Assembly: GCA_902767195.1 (NCBI GenBank)
Contig: CACXGS010000237.1
Span: 1 to 12,364 of the forward strand
Direction: 5' to 3'
DNA: 12,364 nt
Origin: an uncultured Lachnospiraceae bacterium
GTDB lineage: Bacteria > Bacillota_A > Clostridia > Lachnospirales > Lachnospiraceae
The translations under genes and the position numbers were made by a program. The notes under the pieces are model-generated. The model saw nothing but the letters and a program-made list of their open reading frames with translations. It made no database searches and was not told where the DNA came from. This document shows, in pieces, positions 1-6,655 of the stretch (positions within the stretch are counted from its first letter, which is position 1; each line of letters starts with the position of its first letter).

Positions 1-774
1 ATCCTGACAACGGATACCGTCAAAAAGGAGATTGCCCTCTCTTTTATGATTGGTGACAGAGAAATACGGATCGGCGGTATGTGTAAGGGAGCCGGGATGA
101 TCCATCCCAACATGGGCACCATGCTGGCCTTTATCACCAGTGATGCTGCCATCAGTCCGGAGCTTCTGGACCGGTATGTGAAGGAGCTGGTGACTGATTC
201 CTTTAACATGGTATCGGTGGATGGCGATACTTCCACCAATGATACCTGTATGGTTCTTTGCAACGGACTGGCCGGCAACCGGGAGCTGACAGAAGACAGC
301 GACCAGGCCCGGATTTTTAAAGAGGGTCTTTCTTACGTCATGCAGTATCTGGCCAGGGCCATTGCGGCGGACGGAGAAGGATGCAGCAGGCTGTTTGAGG
401 TGTGCTGCCTGGGAGCAGCAAGGAAAGAGACGGCCAGGATTCTGGCCAAATCAGTGGTCTGCTCTACTCTGACTAAGGCGGCTGTTTTCGGGAAAGATGC
501 CAACTGGGGCAGGATTCTCTGTGCCATGGGATACAGCGGAGCTGATTTTGATCCGGAAAAGGTGGACATTTCCCTGGAGAGTGAACATGGTAAGCTGCAG
601 ATCGTCAAAGACGGTGTGGCTACAGATTACAGTGAAGAGAAAGCAACAGAGATTCTCTCCGGCAACCCTGTGACAGCAGTCCTTCATATCCATCAGGGAG
701 AAGAAAGTGCTGTTGCCTGGGGCTGTGACCTGACCTATGAGTACGTATCTATCAATGCAGATTACCGGTCATAG
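1..774 (+). CDS. argJ: Glutamate N-acetyltransferase / amino-acid acetyltransferase ArgJ (5' end outside window)
   Basis: ArgJ moves the acetyl group from N-acetylornithine to glutamate, closing the acetyl cycle of arginine biosynthesis in the cytoplasm. The frame is open from base 1, and 257 codons are visible before TAG. ArgJ proteins are usually about 400 residues, so roughly 150 N-terminal residues lie upstream. The visible part opens with the family-typical TTDTVKKE segment. It is followed by KGAGMIHPNMGTML, the self-cleavage site: the Thr at bases 118-120 is the expected nucleophile and new N-terminus of the beta chain, with Gly before it where many homologues have Ala. Further family signatures are DGDTSTNDT and the C-terminal YVSINADYRS. 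The gene is followed 34 bp later by argB and then argD, which fixes the pathway. Whether the enzyme is mono- or bifunctional cannot be judged from this fragment. The ATG at 46 is internal, not the start. Confidence 0.95.
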   Translation: MLTTDTVKKEIALSFMIGDREIRIGGMCKGAGMIHPNMGTMLAFITSDAAISPELLDRYVKELVTDSFNMVSVDGDTSTNDTCMVLCNGLAGNRELTEDSDQARIFKEGLSYVMQYLARAIAADGEGCSRLFEVCCLGAARKETARILAKSVVCSTLTKAAVFGKDANWGRILCAMGYSGADFDPEKVDISLESEHGKLQIVKDGVATDYSEEKATEILSGNPVTAVLHIHQGEESAVAWGCDLTYEYVSINADYRS

Positions 775-808
775 ATTACAGGTGGGTTAAGGATAGAAGG
801 GAGATAGA

Positions 809-1705
809 ATGACAGATATCAATATCAATGAAGACATTAATCAGGAAATGATCAAGGCCAATACCCTGATCGAAGCCCTGCCTTACATCCGGCGTTTTAA
901 CGGGGCAGTGATCGTGGTGAAATACGGCGGCTCCGCCATGCTGGATGAACAGCTGAAATACAATGTAATCAAAGATGTGGCTTTGCTTAAGCTGGTGGGC
1001 ATGAAACCCATCATTGTCCATGGAGGAGGAAAAGAGATCAGCAAATGGGTCCGTCTTTCAGGAAAAGAACCGGAATTTTATAATGGCCTCCGAATCACCG
1101 ATGAAGATACCATGGAAGTGGCGGAAATGGTCCTTAACAAGGTCAATAAAGAGCTGGTAGGACTGATGCAGAAGATGGGTGTCAATGCAGTAGGTCTCTG
1201 CGGAAAAGACGGCAACATGCTTCGCGTGAAGAAAAAGATGCCGGAAGGAAAAGATATCGGTTACGTGGGAGAGATCAGTGAAGTGAACACCAGTCTTCTG
1301 GAAACCCTGATGGAAAATGACTTTATTCCGGTTATCGCTCCTGTGGGCCTGGGAGACGGTTACAGGCCATACAATATCAATGCGGATGACGCAGCCTGCG
1401 GAGTTGCCAAGGCGATGAATGCAGAGAAGCTGGTATTCCTGACAGATATCGAAGGAGTCTTTATGGATCCTTCCAACAAGAAGACTCTCATTTCCGAGAT
1501 GGATGTAAATACAGCCAAAGAGTTTATTGCCGACGGAATCGTCGGCGGAGGGATGCTTCCCAAGCTTGCCAACTGTATTAATGCCATTGAGGAAGGAGTT
1601 TCCAGAGTCCATATCCTGGACGGCAGGCTGAAACACTGCCTTCTTCTGGAGTTCTTTACGGAGAAAGGTATCGGAACTGCTATACTGAAAGAGCCCTTAT
1701 TCTGA
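809..1705 (+). CDS. argB: Acetylglutamate kinase ArgB, probably arginine-sensitive type
   Basis: Phosphorylates N-acetylglutamate with ATP, the second step of arginine synthesis. The 298-residue protein shows the amino-acid-kinase signatures: VKYGGSAM with Lys38, HGGGKEIS at 71-78, [15 protein letters not shown] and LTDIEGV. The start at ATG 809 is supported by AAGGGAG at 797-803. An N-terminal segment of about 30 residues, ending in [10 protein letters not shown], precedes the kinase core. Known arginine-inhibited hexameric kinases (Thermotoga, Pseudomonas) have such a segment, and the insensitive E. coli enzyme lacks it. The C-terminal stretch [15 protein letters not shown] also matches the arginine-site region of the sensitive type. 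Feedback control is therefore inferred, and it suits a pathway that recycles acetyl groups through ArgJ. The gene is co-directional with argJ and argD; its stop is 11 bp before the argD start. Confidence 0.97.
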   Translation: MTDININEDINQEMIKANTLIEALPYIRRFNGAVIVVKYGGSAMLDEQLKYNVIKDVALLKLVGMKPIIVHGGGKEISKWVRLSGKEPEFYNGLRITDEDTMEVAEMVLNKVNKELVGLMQKMGVNAVGLCGKDGNMLRVKKKMPEGKDIGYVGEISEVNTSLLETLMENDFIPVIAPVGLGDGYRPYNINADDAACGVAKAMNAEKLVFLTDIEGVFMDPSNKKTLISEMDVNTAKEFIADGIVGGGMLPKLANCINAIEEGVSRVHILDGRLKHCLLLEFFTEKGIGTAILKEPLF

Positions 1706-1716
1706 GGAGTGATGTT

Positions 1717-2904
1717 ATGAGCAAAAAAATGAACAGCATAATGGAGCAGGGGGAGAAATATCTCCTGAAAACATATAATCGTTTTCCCGTGGTTTTCGAG
1801 CGGGGTGAAGGCGTCTGCCTTTATGATACGGATGGGAAGAGATATCTGGACTTTGCAGCGGGAATTGCTGTATTTGCCCTGGGATACGGAAATGAGGACT
1901 ATAATAATGCCCTGAAGTCTCAGATCGACCAGATTATCCACACATCCAATCTCTACTATAACAAGCCGGCCGTGGAGGCGGCAAAAACCATCGTGGAATC
2001 CACTGGCATGTCAAAAGTCTTCTTTACCAACAGCGGAACAGAAGCCATCGAGGGAGCGCTGAAGGTTGCCCGGAAATATGCCTGGTTAAAGGATTCCAGC
2101 AAAGACTATGAGTTCATTGCCATGAATCATTCTTTCCATGGAAGAAGTCAGGGGGCGCTTTCAGTCACCGGTAATGCCCATTATCAGGACGGTTTTGTGC
2201 CGGTTCCCATGAGAGCCGTCTTTGCGGATTTTAACGATCTGGATGACGTGCGTTCCAAAATCACTGACAGGACATGCGGTATCATCTGTGAGGTGGTACA
2301 GGGAGAGGGCGGTATTTATGAAGCAGACCCTGAATTCCTGACCGGACTCCGCCAGCTTTGTGATGAGCATGACATCCTTTTGATCTTTGACGAGATTCAG
2401 TGCGGGATGGGACGATGTGGTTCTCTCTATGCCCACGAACTCTACGGGGTGAAACCGGATGTGCTGACTCTGGCTAAGGCATTAGGCTGCGGCGTTCCTG
2501 TTGGGGCATTTGTCACTTCAGAGAAGGCTTCTCATGCTCTGGTGCCTGGTGATCACGGAACTACTTACGGGGGGAATCCCTTTGCCTGTGCCGCAGTGAA
2601 TGAAGTGTACCGCCAGTTTGCGGAGAGGGATCTGGTTGCCCATGTCAAAGAAGTGGGGACCTATCTCTATGAGCAGTTAGAAGAACTGAAAAAGGAATAT
2701 CCCCAGATTACAGATCACCGGGGTCTCGGCCTCATGCAGGGACTGGAATTTGATCATCCGGTGGGAGATCTGGTTAAAAAAGCCCTGGAGAAAGGGCTGG
2801 TTATTATATCAGCCGGGGCAAATGTCCTTCGCTTTGTTCCTCCTCTGGTTATTGAGAATGAACATGTGGATGAGATGGTTGGTATACTGAAAGAGCTCCT
2901 GTAA
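1717..2904 (+). CDS. argD: Acetylornithine aminotransferase ArgD
   Basis: A PLP-dependent class-III aminotransferase that converts N-acetylglutamate semialdehyde to N-acetylornithine using glutamate. The 395-residue length is normal for the family. Visible signatures are NSGTEA at 105-110 (phosphate-binding region), SFHGR, EVVQGEGG, DEIQCGMGR with Asp225 for the PLP ring nitrogen, and TLAKALGCGVP with Lys254 as the Schiff-base lysine. The GTTYGGNPFACAAV motif follows. The start at ATG 1717 has GAGGAGT at 1704-1710, which overlaps the argB stop, so the two genes are probably translationally coupled. Related aminotransferases act on ornithine, GABA or succinylornithine, but argJ and argB immediately upstream make ArgD the clear choice. 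No strong terminator follows the stop. Confidence 0.96.
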   Translation: MSKKMNSIMEQGEKYLLKTYNRFPVVFERGEGVCLYDTDGKRYLDFAAGIAVFALGYGNEDYNNALKSQIDQIIHTSNLYYNKPAVEAAKTIVESTGMSKVFFTNSGTEAIEGALKVARKYAWLKDSSKDYEFIAMNHSFHGRSQGALSVTGNAHYQDGFVPVPMRAVFADFNDLDDVRSKITDRTCGIICEVVQGEGGIYEADPEFLTGLRQLCDEHDILLIFDEIQCGMGRCGSLYAHELYGVKPDVLTLAKALGCGVPVGAFVTSEKASHALVPGDHGTTYGGNPFACAAVNEVYRQFAERDLVAHVKEVGTYLYEQLEELKKEYPQITDHRGLGLMQGLEFDHPVGDLVKKALEKGLVIISAGANVLRFVPPLVIENEHVDEMVGILKELL

Positions 2905-2958
2905 GCAGAAAATGTTTCGGTTTTTTAAATAAATTGTTACAAAACCCAAAAAATCTTC

Positions 2959-2987
2959 TTGAAATCACAGTCGATTAACTGTATTAT
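2959..2987 (+). promoter_or_regulatory. Sigma-A-like promoter for the comEA/response-regulator block
   Basis: TTGAAA at 2959-2964 and TATTAT at 2982-2987 are separated by 17 bases, the preferred sigma-A spacing. The site lies in the 181-bp gap between argD and comEA, about 95 bp before the comEA start. Transcription would begin near 2994-2996 and leave a leader of roughly 90 nt. That leader holds a weak inverted pair CTGCAC/GTGCAG but no terminator and no riboswitch I recognise. The promoter call is from sequence match only. Confidence 0.6.
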
Positions 2988-3085
2988 AGATAAGGGACTA
3001 TATAACAGGATGTTGCGGTTTATTACCTGCACCAACACAAGATAAGCAGTGCAGCCTTGTTTTGCCGGGAAGGAGGATTTCCAGG

Positions 3086-3694
3086 GTGAAACAAACCGGA
3101 ACATTATCAGGAAGAAACCGGTCTCTTATCCTCTGCTTTTTCATATTGATAATCTCTCTGTGGGGGTGTGCTTCCGAAGGGCAGGTATTCCGGGAGGAAG
3201 CGCTGTCTACAGAAGAAAGCGGACTTGCGCAGTCAGATCGGTCTGTAAGGCCGACGGCTGCTGAAGAATCCACGTCTCCTGAACTGGTTGTCCATGTTTG
3301 CGGCTGTGTGCGTCGTCCGGGACTCTACCGTTTAGAAGCCGGAAGCCGCATTATGCAGGCTGTGGATGCCGCAGGAGGATTTGACAAGAAGGCAGATCAG
3401 GAGGTCTGGAATCTGGCGGCCCCTCTCGAGGACGGCATGCAGATACGCATACCGGCGAAAGGAGAGAAGGGGGAGAAGCCGGAGTCGGCGAATGACAGCA
3501 GCTCACTGGTGAATATCAATACAGCCTCTGCTGCAGAGCTGATTACCCTGAACGGAATCGGGGAAGGCAGGGCAAAGGATATTGTCGATTACAGGGAGCA
3601 GAACGGTTCCTTCCACAGGATAGAGGATATTAAAAGTGTGCCCGGGATTGGCCCGGGGATTTATGAGAAGATTAAAGAAGCAATTACTGTCTAA
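3086..3694 (+). CDS. comEA: ComEA-family DNA-binding lipoprotein (SLBB + helix-hairpin-helix)
   Basis: ComEA-type proteins bind double-stranded DNA at the cell surface during natural transformation. I place the start at GTG 3086, 202 residues, because AAGGAGG at 3070-3076 sits 9 bases ahead. A TTG at 3062 would put the ribosome site inside the gene. Residues 13-28 form a hydrophobic signal ending in LWGC; Cys28 is the likely lipidated residue, although Trp at -2 is unusual for a lipobox. An SLBB domain covers about 66-123, from ELVVHVCGCV to MQIRIP. After a Lys/Glu-rich linker, a helix-hairpin-helix pair covers 143-202, from VNINTAS through NGIGEGRA to VPGIGPGIYEKI. Only 13 bp separate it from the response regulator. 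No comEB, comEC or pilus gene is in view, so a role in DNA uptake rests on family resemblance. Confidence 0.88.
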   Translation: MKQTGTLSGRNRSLILCFFILIISLWGCASEGQVFREEALSTEESGLAQSDRSVRPTAAEESTSPELVVHVCGCVRRPGLYRLEAGSRIMQAVDAAGGFDKKADQEVWNLAAPLEDGMQIRIPAKGEKGEKPESANDSSSLVNINTASAAELITLNGIGEGRAKDIVDYREQNGSFHRIEDIKSVPGIGPGIYEKIKEAITV

Positions 3695-3707
3695 ACTGAG
3701 GTGAATT

Positions 3708-4385
3708 ATGGCAAAAAAGGTGTTAATTGTCGATGATGAGAAGTTAATTGTAAAGGGATTGAATTATTCTCTGCAGCAGGAAGATATGGAAGTTGACTGC
3801 GCATATGATGGAGAAGAGGCTCTGGAGATGGCTAAGAAGACAGAATACGATGTTGTTCTTTTGGATGTCATGCTTCCTAAGATGGATGGGTTCGAAGTCT
3901 GTCAGCAGATTCGTGAATTCTCCAACATGCCTATCATCATGCTCACTGCCAAAGGGGATGATATGGATAAGATCCTGGGACTGGATATCGGTGCTGATGA
4001 CTATATTACCAAGCCATTTAACATCCTTGAAGTGAAGGCAAGAATTAAGGCGATTATGCGCAGAAGCTCCAGGAAGACGACACAGGAAGAGGAAAAGAAG
4101 GTCTTTGAGAAGAACGGTCTCAAGATTGAATGTGACAGCAGAAGAGTATTTGTCGATGAGAAGGAAGTGAGACTGACAGCCAAGGAATATGATCTGCTTG
4201 AGCTTCTGTCCTTCCATCCCAATAAAGTATACAGCAGGGAAAAGCTTCTGAATATCGTATGGGGCTACGACTATCCCGGCGATGTCCGTACCGTTGATGT
4301 GCATATTCGGAGACTGCGTGAGAAGATTGAGCGCAATCCCGGTGAGCCGGCTTACATCCATACCAAGTGGGGGGTCGGATACTAG
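3708..4385 (+). CDS. OmpR/PhoB-family response regulator
   Basis: A two-component DNA-binding regulator of 225 residues. The receiver domain (about 3-118) has the acidic pocket D9/D10, the phosphoacceptor Asp53 in LLDVMLP, Thr80 in MLTAKGD and Lys102 in ITKPF. The winged-helix output domain (about 130-225) carries LTAKEYDLLELL and the recognition-helix segment DVRTVDVHIRRLREKIE. GAGGTGA at 3698-3704 supports the ATG, and the gene is probably co-transcribed with comEA. The likely partner kinase lies about 780 bp downstream. The protein ends at KWGVGY followed by TAG, whereas OmpR-type proteins usually continue a few residues past GVGY. Reading through this TAG would add only F-Q-D before a second stop at 4395-4397, so a late nonsense change in a Tyr codon is plausible. 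The fold should survive this loss. Its targets cannot be read from the window. Confidence 0.95.
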   Translation: MAKKVLIVDDEKLIVKGLNYSLQQEDMEVDCAYDGEEALEMAKKTEYDVVLLDVMLPKMDGFEVCQQIREFSNMPIIMLTAKGDDMDKILGLDIGADDYITKPFNILEVKARIKAIMRRSSRKTTQEEEKKVFEKNGLKIECDSRRVFVDEKEVRLTAKEYDLLELLSFHPNKVYSREKLLNIVWGYDYPGDVRTVDVHIRRLREKIERNPGEPAYIHTKWGVGY

Positions 4386-4426
4386 TTCCAGGATTAGGAT
4401 ACCGTCCGGATTACAGTAATGAACAT

Positions 4427-4497
4427 AAAGCTGTGATAAAGGAAAGGTACCGGATTCCCTTTCAAGGGTACCCGGTACCTTTTTTTATCACAGCTTT
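4427..4497 (+). terminator. Nested hairpin terminator between response regulator and DMT gene
   Basis: The inner stem GGTACCGG (4446-4453) pairs with CCGGTACC (4472-4479) and runs into seven T residues (4480-4486), a good Rho-independent signal. An outer perfect 14-bp stem pairs AAAGCTGTGATAAA (4427-4440) with TTTATCACAGCTTT (4484-4497), so the whole region folds into one long hairpin. The A-rich left arm and T-rich right arm mean it could work in both directions. It ends 22 bp before the DMT start, so it should limit read-through from the regulator to the downstream kinase genes. Confidence 0.85.
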
Positions 4498-4519
4498 TTA
4501 TATGAGAAGGAGAAGACTT

Positions 4520-4948
4520 ATGTTCTATTATATCTGGCCTCTGGCATTAGTCCTGCTGTCCAATACTTTTTATCAGATCTGTGCCAAGTCCGTTCCGGGC
4601 GAGATGAATCCGCTGGCGTCTCTGACCATTACCTATTTCATTGGCGCTCTTGTCTCCGGAGTTCTGTTTTTCCTCCTCAACCGGGATGCAAATCTGATTC
4701 GGGAGTGGGGTAAAACAAACTGGGCTCCACTGGTTCTGGGTCTTGTGATTGTCGGTCTGGAGGTCGGATACATTTATGCTTACAAGGCCGGCTGGCCGGT
4801 GAGTACGGCCCAGATTGTGCAGGCATCTCTGCTGGCAGTCATCCTGGTTTTTGTGGGCGCTGTACTCTACCATGAGAAAGTGACATGGAATAAGGTTGCC
4901 GGAATTCTGGTGTGTCTGGCAGGGCTCGGATTGATTAATATAAAATAG
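4520..4948 (+). CDS. Half-size EamA/DMT-family membrane protein
   Basis: A 142-residue, very hydrophobic protein with about five predicted membrane segments (roughly 3-22, 32-54, 67-89, 93-116 and 122-141), the layout of one EamA repeat. Full-length drug/metabolite transporters have two such repeats in one chain, so this half-size form would need to dimerise. The last part, HEKVTWNKVAGILVCLAGLGLI, matches the usual end of an EamA repeat, where a charged loop is followed by a Gly-rich last helix. I chose ATG 4520 because AGGAG at 4507-4511 sits 8 bases upstream; the in-frame ATG at 4502 would lie ahead of that site. The substrate is unknown. The gene sits just after the strong terminator and just before a cysteine-rich miniprotein. 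Its placement inside a two-component locus is unexplained. Confidence 0.85.
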   Translation: MFYYIWPLALVLLSNTFYQICAKSVPGEMNPLASLTITYFIGALVSGVLFFLLNRDANLIREWGKTNWAPLVLGLVIVGLEVGYIYAYKAGWPVSTAQIVQASLLAVILVFVGAVLYHEKVTWNKVAGILVCLAGLGLINIK

Positions 4949-4961
4949 AAGGTGTTTCGCA

Positions 4962-5126
4962 ATGAACATTTGGGATATTATCATCATCGGAATAATCCTG
5001 CTTGTATCCGGTCTGGCTGTCAGACATATTATCCGGAACCGGGGAAACTCCTGCGGGAATTGTGAAGGATGTCTCCGTGACTGCAGGAAATGCGCAAAAG
5101 ATAAGGATATTGAAAAAGAACGATAG
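4962..5126 (+). CDS. Cysteine-rich membrane miniprotein, FeoB-associated-like
   Basis: A 54-residue protein beginning MNIWDIIIIGIILLVSG. Residues 3-20 form a single membrane helix, followed by a basic stretch (RHIIRNRG) and a five-cysteine cluster, C31-x2-C34-x2-C37-x3-C41-x2-C44, with a charged tail ending KEKER-like (DIEKER). AGAAGGTG overlapping the upstream stop (4947-4954) serves as ribosome site, 7 bases before the ATG, so it is probably coupled to the DMT gene. The layout of one helix followed by closely spaced cysteines resembles the small cysteine-rich proteins often found beside FeoB ferrous-iron transporters. No feoA or feoB is visible here. The cysteines could bind iron, an Fe-S cluster or zinc. 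The basic residues after the helix suggest the cysteine tail is cytoplasmic. The function is not established. Confidence 0.75.
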   Translation: MNIWDIIIIGIILLVSGLAVRHIIRNRGNSCGNCEGCLRDCRKCAKDKDIEKER

Positions 5127-5138
5127 TTCGTACAGAAT
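5110..5138 (+). promoter_or_regulatory. Possible weak promoter ahead of the histidine kinase
   Basis: TTGAAA (5110-5115) and CAGAAT (5133-5138) are 17 bases apart; the -10 box matches the consensus at four of six positions. It overlaps the end of the cysteine-rich gene and would start transcription about 20 bp before the kinase ATG. It could give the kinase expression independent of the upstream terminator. The support is sequence match only. Confidence 0.3.
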
Positions 5139-5165
5139 ACAGAGAAAGACTCTGACAGATAGGAG

Positions 5166-6632
5166 ATGGACGATATTTCTAGATTCAACAAAAACAGGAT
5201 TCAAAGTTATTTTCCCATAAGCATAGTCTGCGCTGTGATCTTCTTTATCCTGGTCAATACACTCCTCTTTGTGGCAACCTTGTATCTGGTAGGTTCCTAT
5301 GAAAAGAAATCGATGGATCGCAGGGCTGTGACCGTGAGCAAACAGTGTACGGTCCTTGCCAACGAAGTTGTCCGCAATGGACTGGATAATTATTTCCGGG
5401 AAGATTCCTCTGATTTTTCTTCCAGGAGCATCATGGAAGTACAGCAGCTGGCCAACAATCTGGGAGGCCGGATTCTGATTCTTGATAATAAAATGAATAT
5501 TCTGACGGACACTTATGATCTCTATGAAGGTCGCTATCTGGTGAATCCGGATGTAGTGCACGCCATGCAGGGAGAACAGGTGCCCTACCGGCATGTGGGC
5601 AGAGACTACCTTCAGGTTATGACACCCATCCGGGATTTTGAGACCGGGGAGAATATGGGAGTGATCATTGCCATCGGTTCTCTGGATGACAAGAACAGTA
5701 TCTCTGCTTCCCTGAGGGATCAGAGAGAGACGATCATGGGTATTTTTCTTCTGATCTCTCTGATCATGGGTGTCCTGATGTGGCTGATTCTGTTCCGCTC
5801 CTTTAAGAACTTTCAGAAGCCTTTGGATGATATCGCAGCCGGACATCAGGAAGGAGGCCTTCCCAACAGGGGATTTAGGGAGTATGTAAAGATTTCGGAA
5901 GCAGTGAATCGGATGATCAGCCGGTCGGATGAGCTGGAGCGAAGCCGGCAGGAGTTTGTATCTAATGTCTCCCATGAGCTGAAGACCCCGATTACTTCGA
6001 TGAAGATTCTGGCAGATTCCCTGATCATGCAGAAGGACGCTCCTGTTGAGCTTTATCAGGAGTTCATGACCGATATCGGACATGAGCTCGACCGGGAGAA
6101 TCAGATTATTAACGACCTTCTGACCCTGGTTAAGATGGACAAGACGGATGCATCCATGAATATCACTTCGGTGAATATCAATAACATGCTGGAAGTTCTC
6201 CTGAAAAGAGCCCTTCCTCTCGCCCAGCAGAGGAATATTACGATTCGCCTGGAGACTATGAGGGAAGTCATCGCCGAGGTGGATGAGGTGAAACTGGCAC
6301 TGGCATGCAATAATCTTATTGTGAATGCAGTCAAGTATAATAACGATAACGGCCTGGTTCTTGTGTCCCTGAATGCAGACCATAAGTTTTTCTATATCCG
6401 GGTGAAAGACACAGGATGTGGTATTCCGGCAGAGGATCAGGACATGATCTTTGAGAGATTCTACCGGGTGGACAAGGACCGTTCCCGAGAGACCGGCGGC
6501 ACAGGTCTTGGTCTGGCCATAACCCGTAAAGTGCTGCTGATGCATAAAGGATCGATCCGGGTACATAGTCGGGAAGGGGAAGGATCCACATTTACCATCC
6601 GTGTACCCCTCAATTATGTTCCGAATACATAA
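5166..6632 (+). CDS. Sensor histidine kinase, PhoR/WalK-like
   Basis: A 488-residue membrane kinase, the likely partner of the regulator at 3708. A first membrane helix (about 16-41) and a second (about 192-212) enclose an extracytoplasmic domain of about 150 residues. Its GGRILILDNKMNILTDT segment resembles the PAS/Cache-like sensor fold of PhoR-type kinases. A HAMP-like linker follows to about 262. The dimerisation domain holds FVSNVSHELKTP with phosphoacceptor His270. The ATP-binding domain has the N box (NNLIVNAVKY, from Asn382), DTGCGIP from Asp415, FERFYRVD and GTGLGLAI from Gly445. An in-frame TAG at 5160-5162 makes ATG 5166 the first possible start. Its AGGAG (5161-5165) is directly adjacent with no spacer, which is unusual. 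An ATT at 5175 would have normal spacing but is a rare start codon. The signal is unknown; the following lipoprotein gene may encode an accessory factor. Confidence 0.94.
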   Translation: MDDISRFNKNRIQSYFPISIVCAVIFFILVNTLLFVATLYLVGSYEKKSMDRRAVTVSKQCTVLANEVVRNGLDNYFREDSSDFSSRSIMEVQQLANNLGGRILILDNKMNILTDTYDLYEGRYLVNPDVVHAMQGEQVPYRHVGRDYLQVMTPIRDFETGENMGVIIAIGSLDDKNSISASLRDQRETIMGIFLLISLIMGVLMWLILFRSFKNFQKPLDDIAAGHQEGGLPNRGFREYVKISEAVNRMISRSDELERSRQEFVSNVSHELKTPITSMKILADSLIMQKDAPVELYQEFMTDIGHELDRENQIINDLLTLVKMDKTDASMNITSVNINNMLEVLLKRALPLAQQRNITIRLETMREVIAEVDEVKLALACNNLIVNAVKYNNDNGLVLVSLNADHKFFYIRVKDTGCGIPAEDQDMIFERFYRVDKDRSRETGGTGLGLAITRKVLLMHKGSIRVHSREGEGSTFTIRVPLNYVPNT

Positions 6633-6655
6633 GATTCTGATGGAGGGTTGTATCC

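Noticed and set aside
1058..1941. Two minus-strand frames of about 190 codons opposite argB and argD
   Set aside because: They lie inside well-supported genes, lack their own ribosome sites and show no family motif.
2905..2958. A terminator directly after argD
   Set aside because: Only weak pairings were found, such as GGTTTT with AAAACC, and none is followed by a T run.
3001..3069. A riboswitch or structured RNA in the comEA leader
   Set aside because: Only a 6-bp CTGCAC/GTGCAG pair with a 16-base loop is present; it matches no class I know.
3049..3264. A short alternative plus-strand frame overlapping the comEA start
   Set aside because: It is out of frame with the SLBB/HhH coding sequence, has no ribosome site and no domain.
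4367..4519. An upstream extension of the DMT gene into the response regulator
   Set aside because: It would run through the terminator hairpin; the ribosome site at 4507-4511 supports ATG 4520.
4935..6566. A 543-codon open frame on the minus strand opposite the histidine kinase
   Set aside because: It has no recognisable domain and its translation is rich in His, Gln and Ile as expected for an antisense shadow. The plus strand carries all kinase motifs in order.
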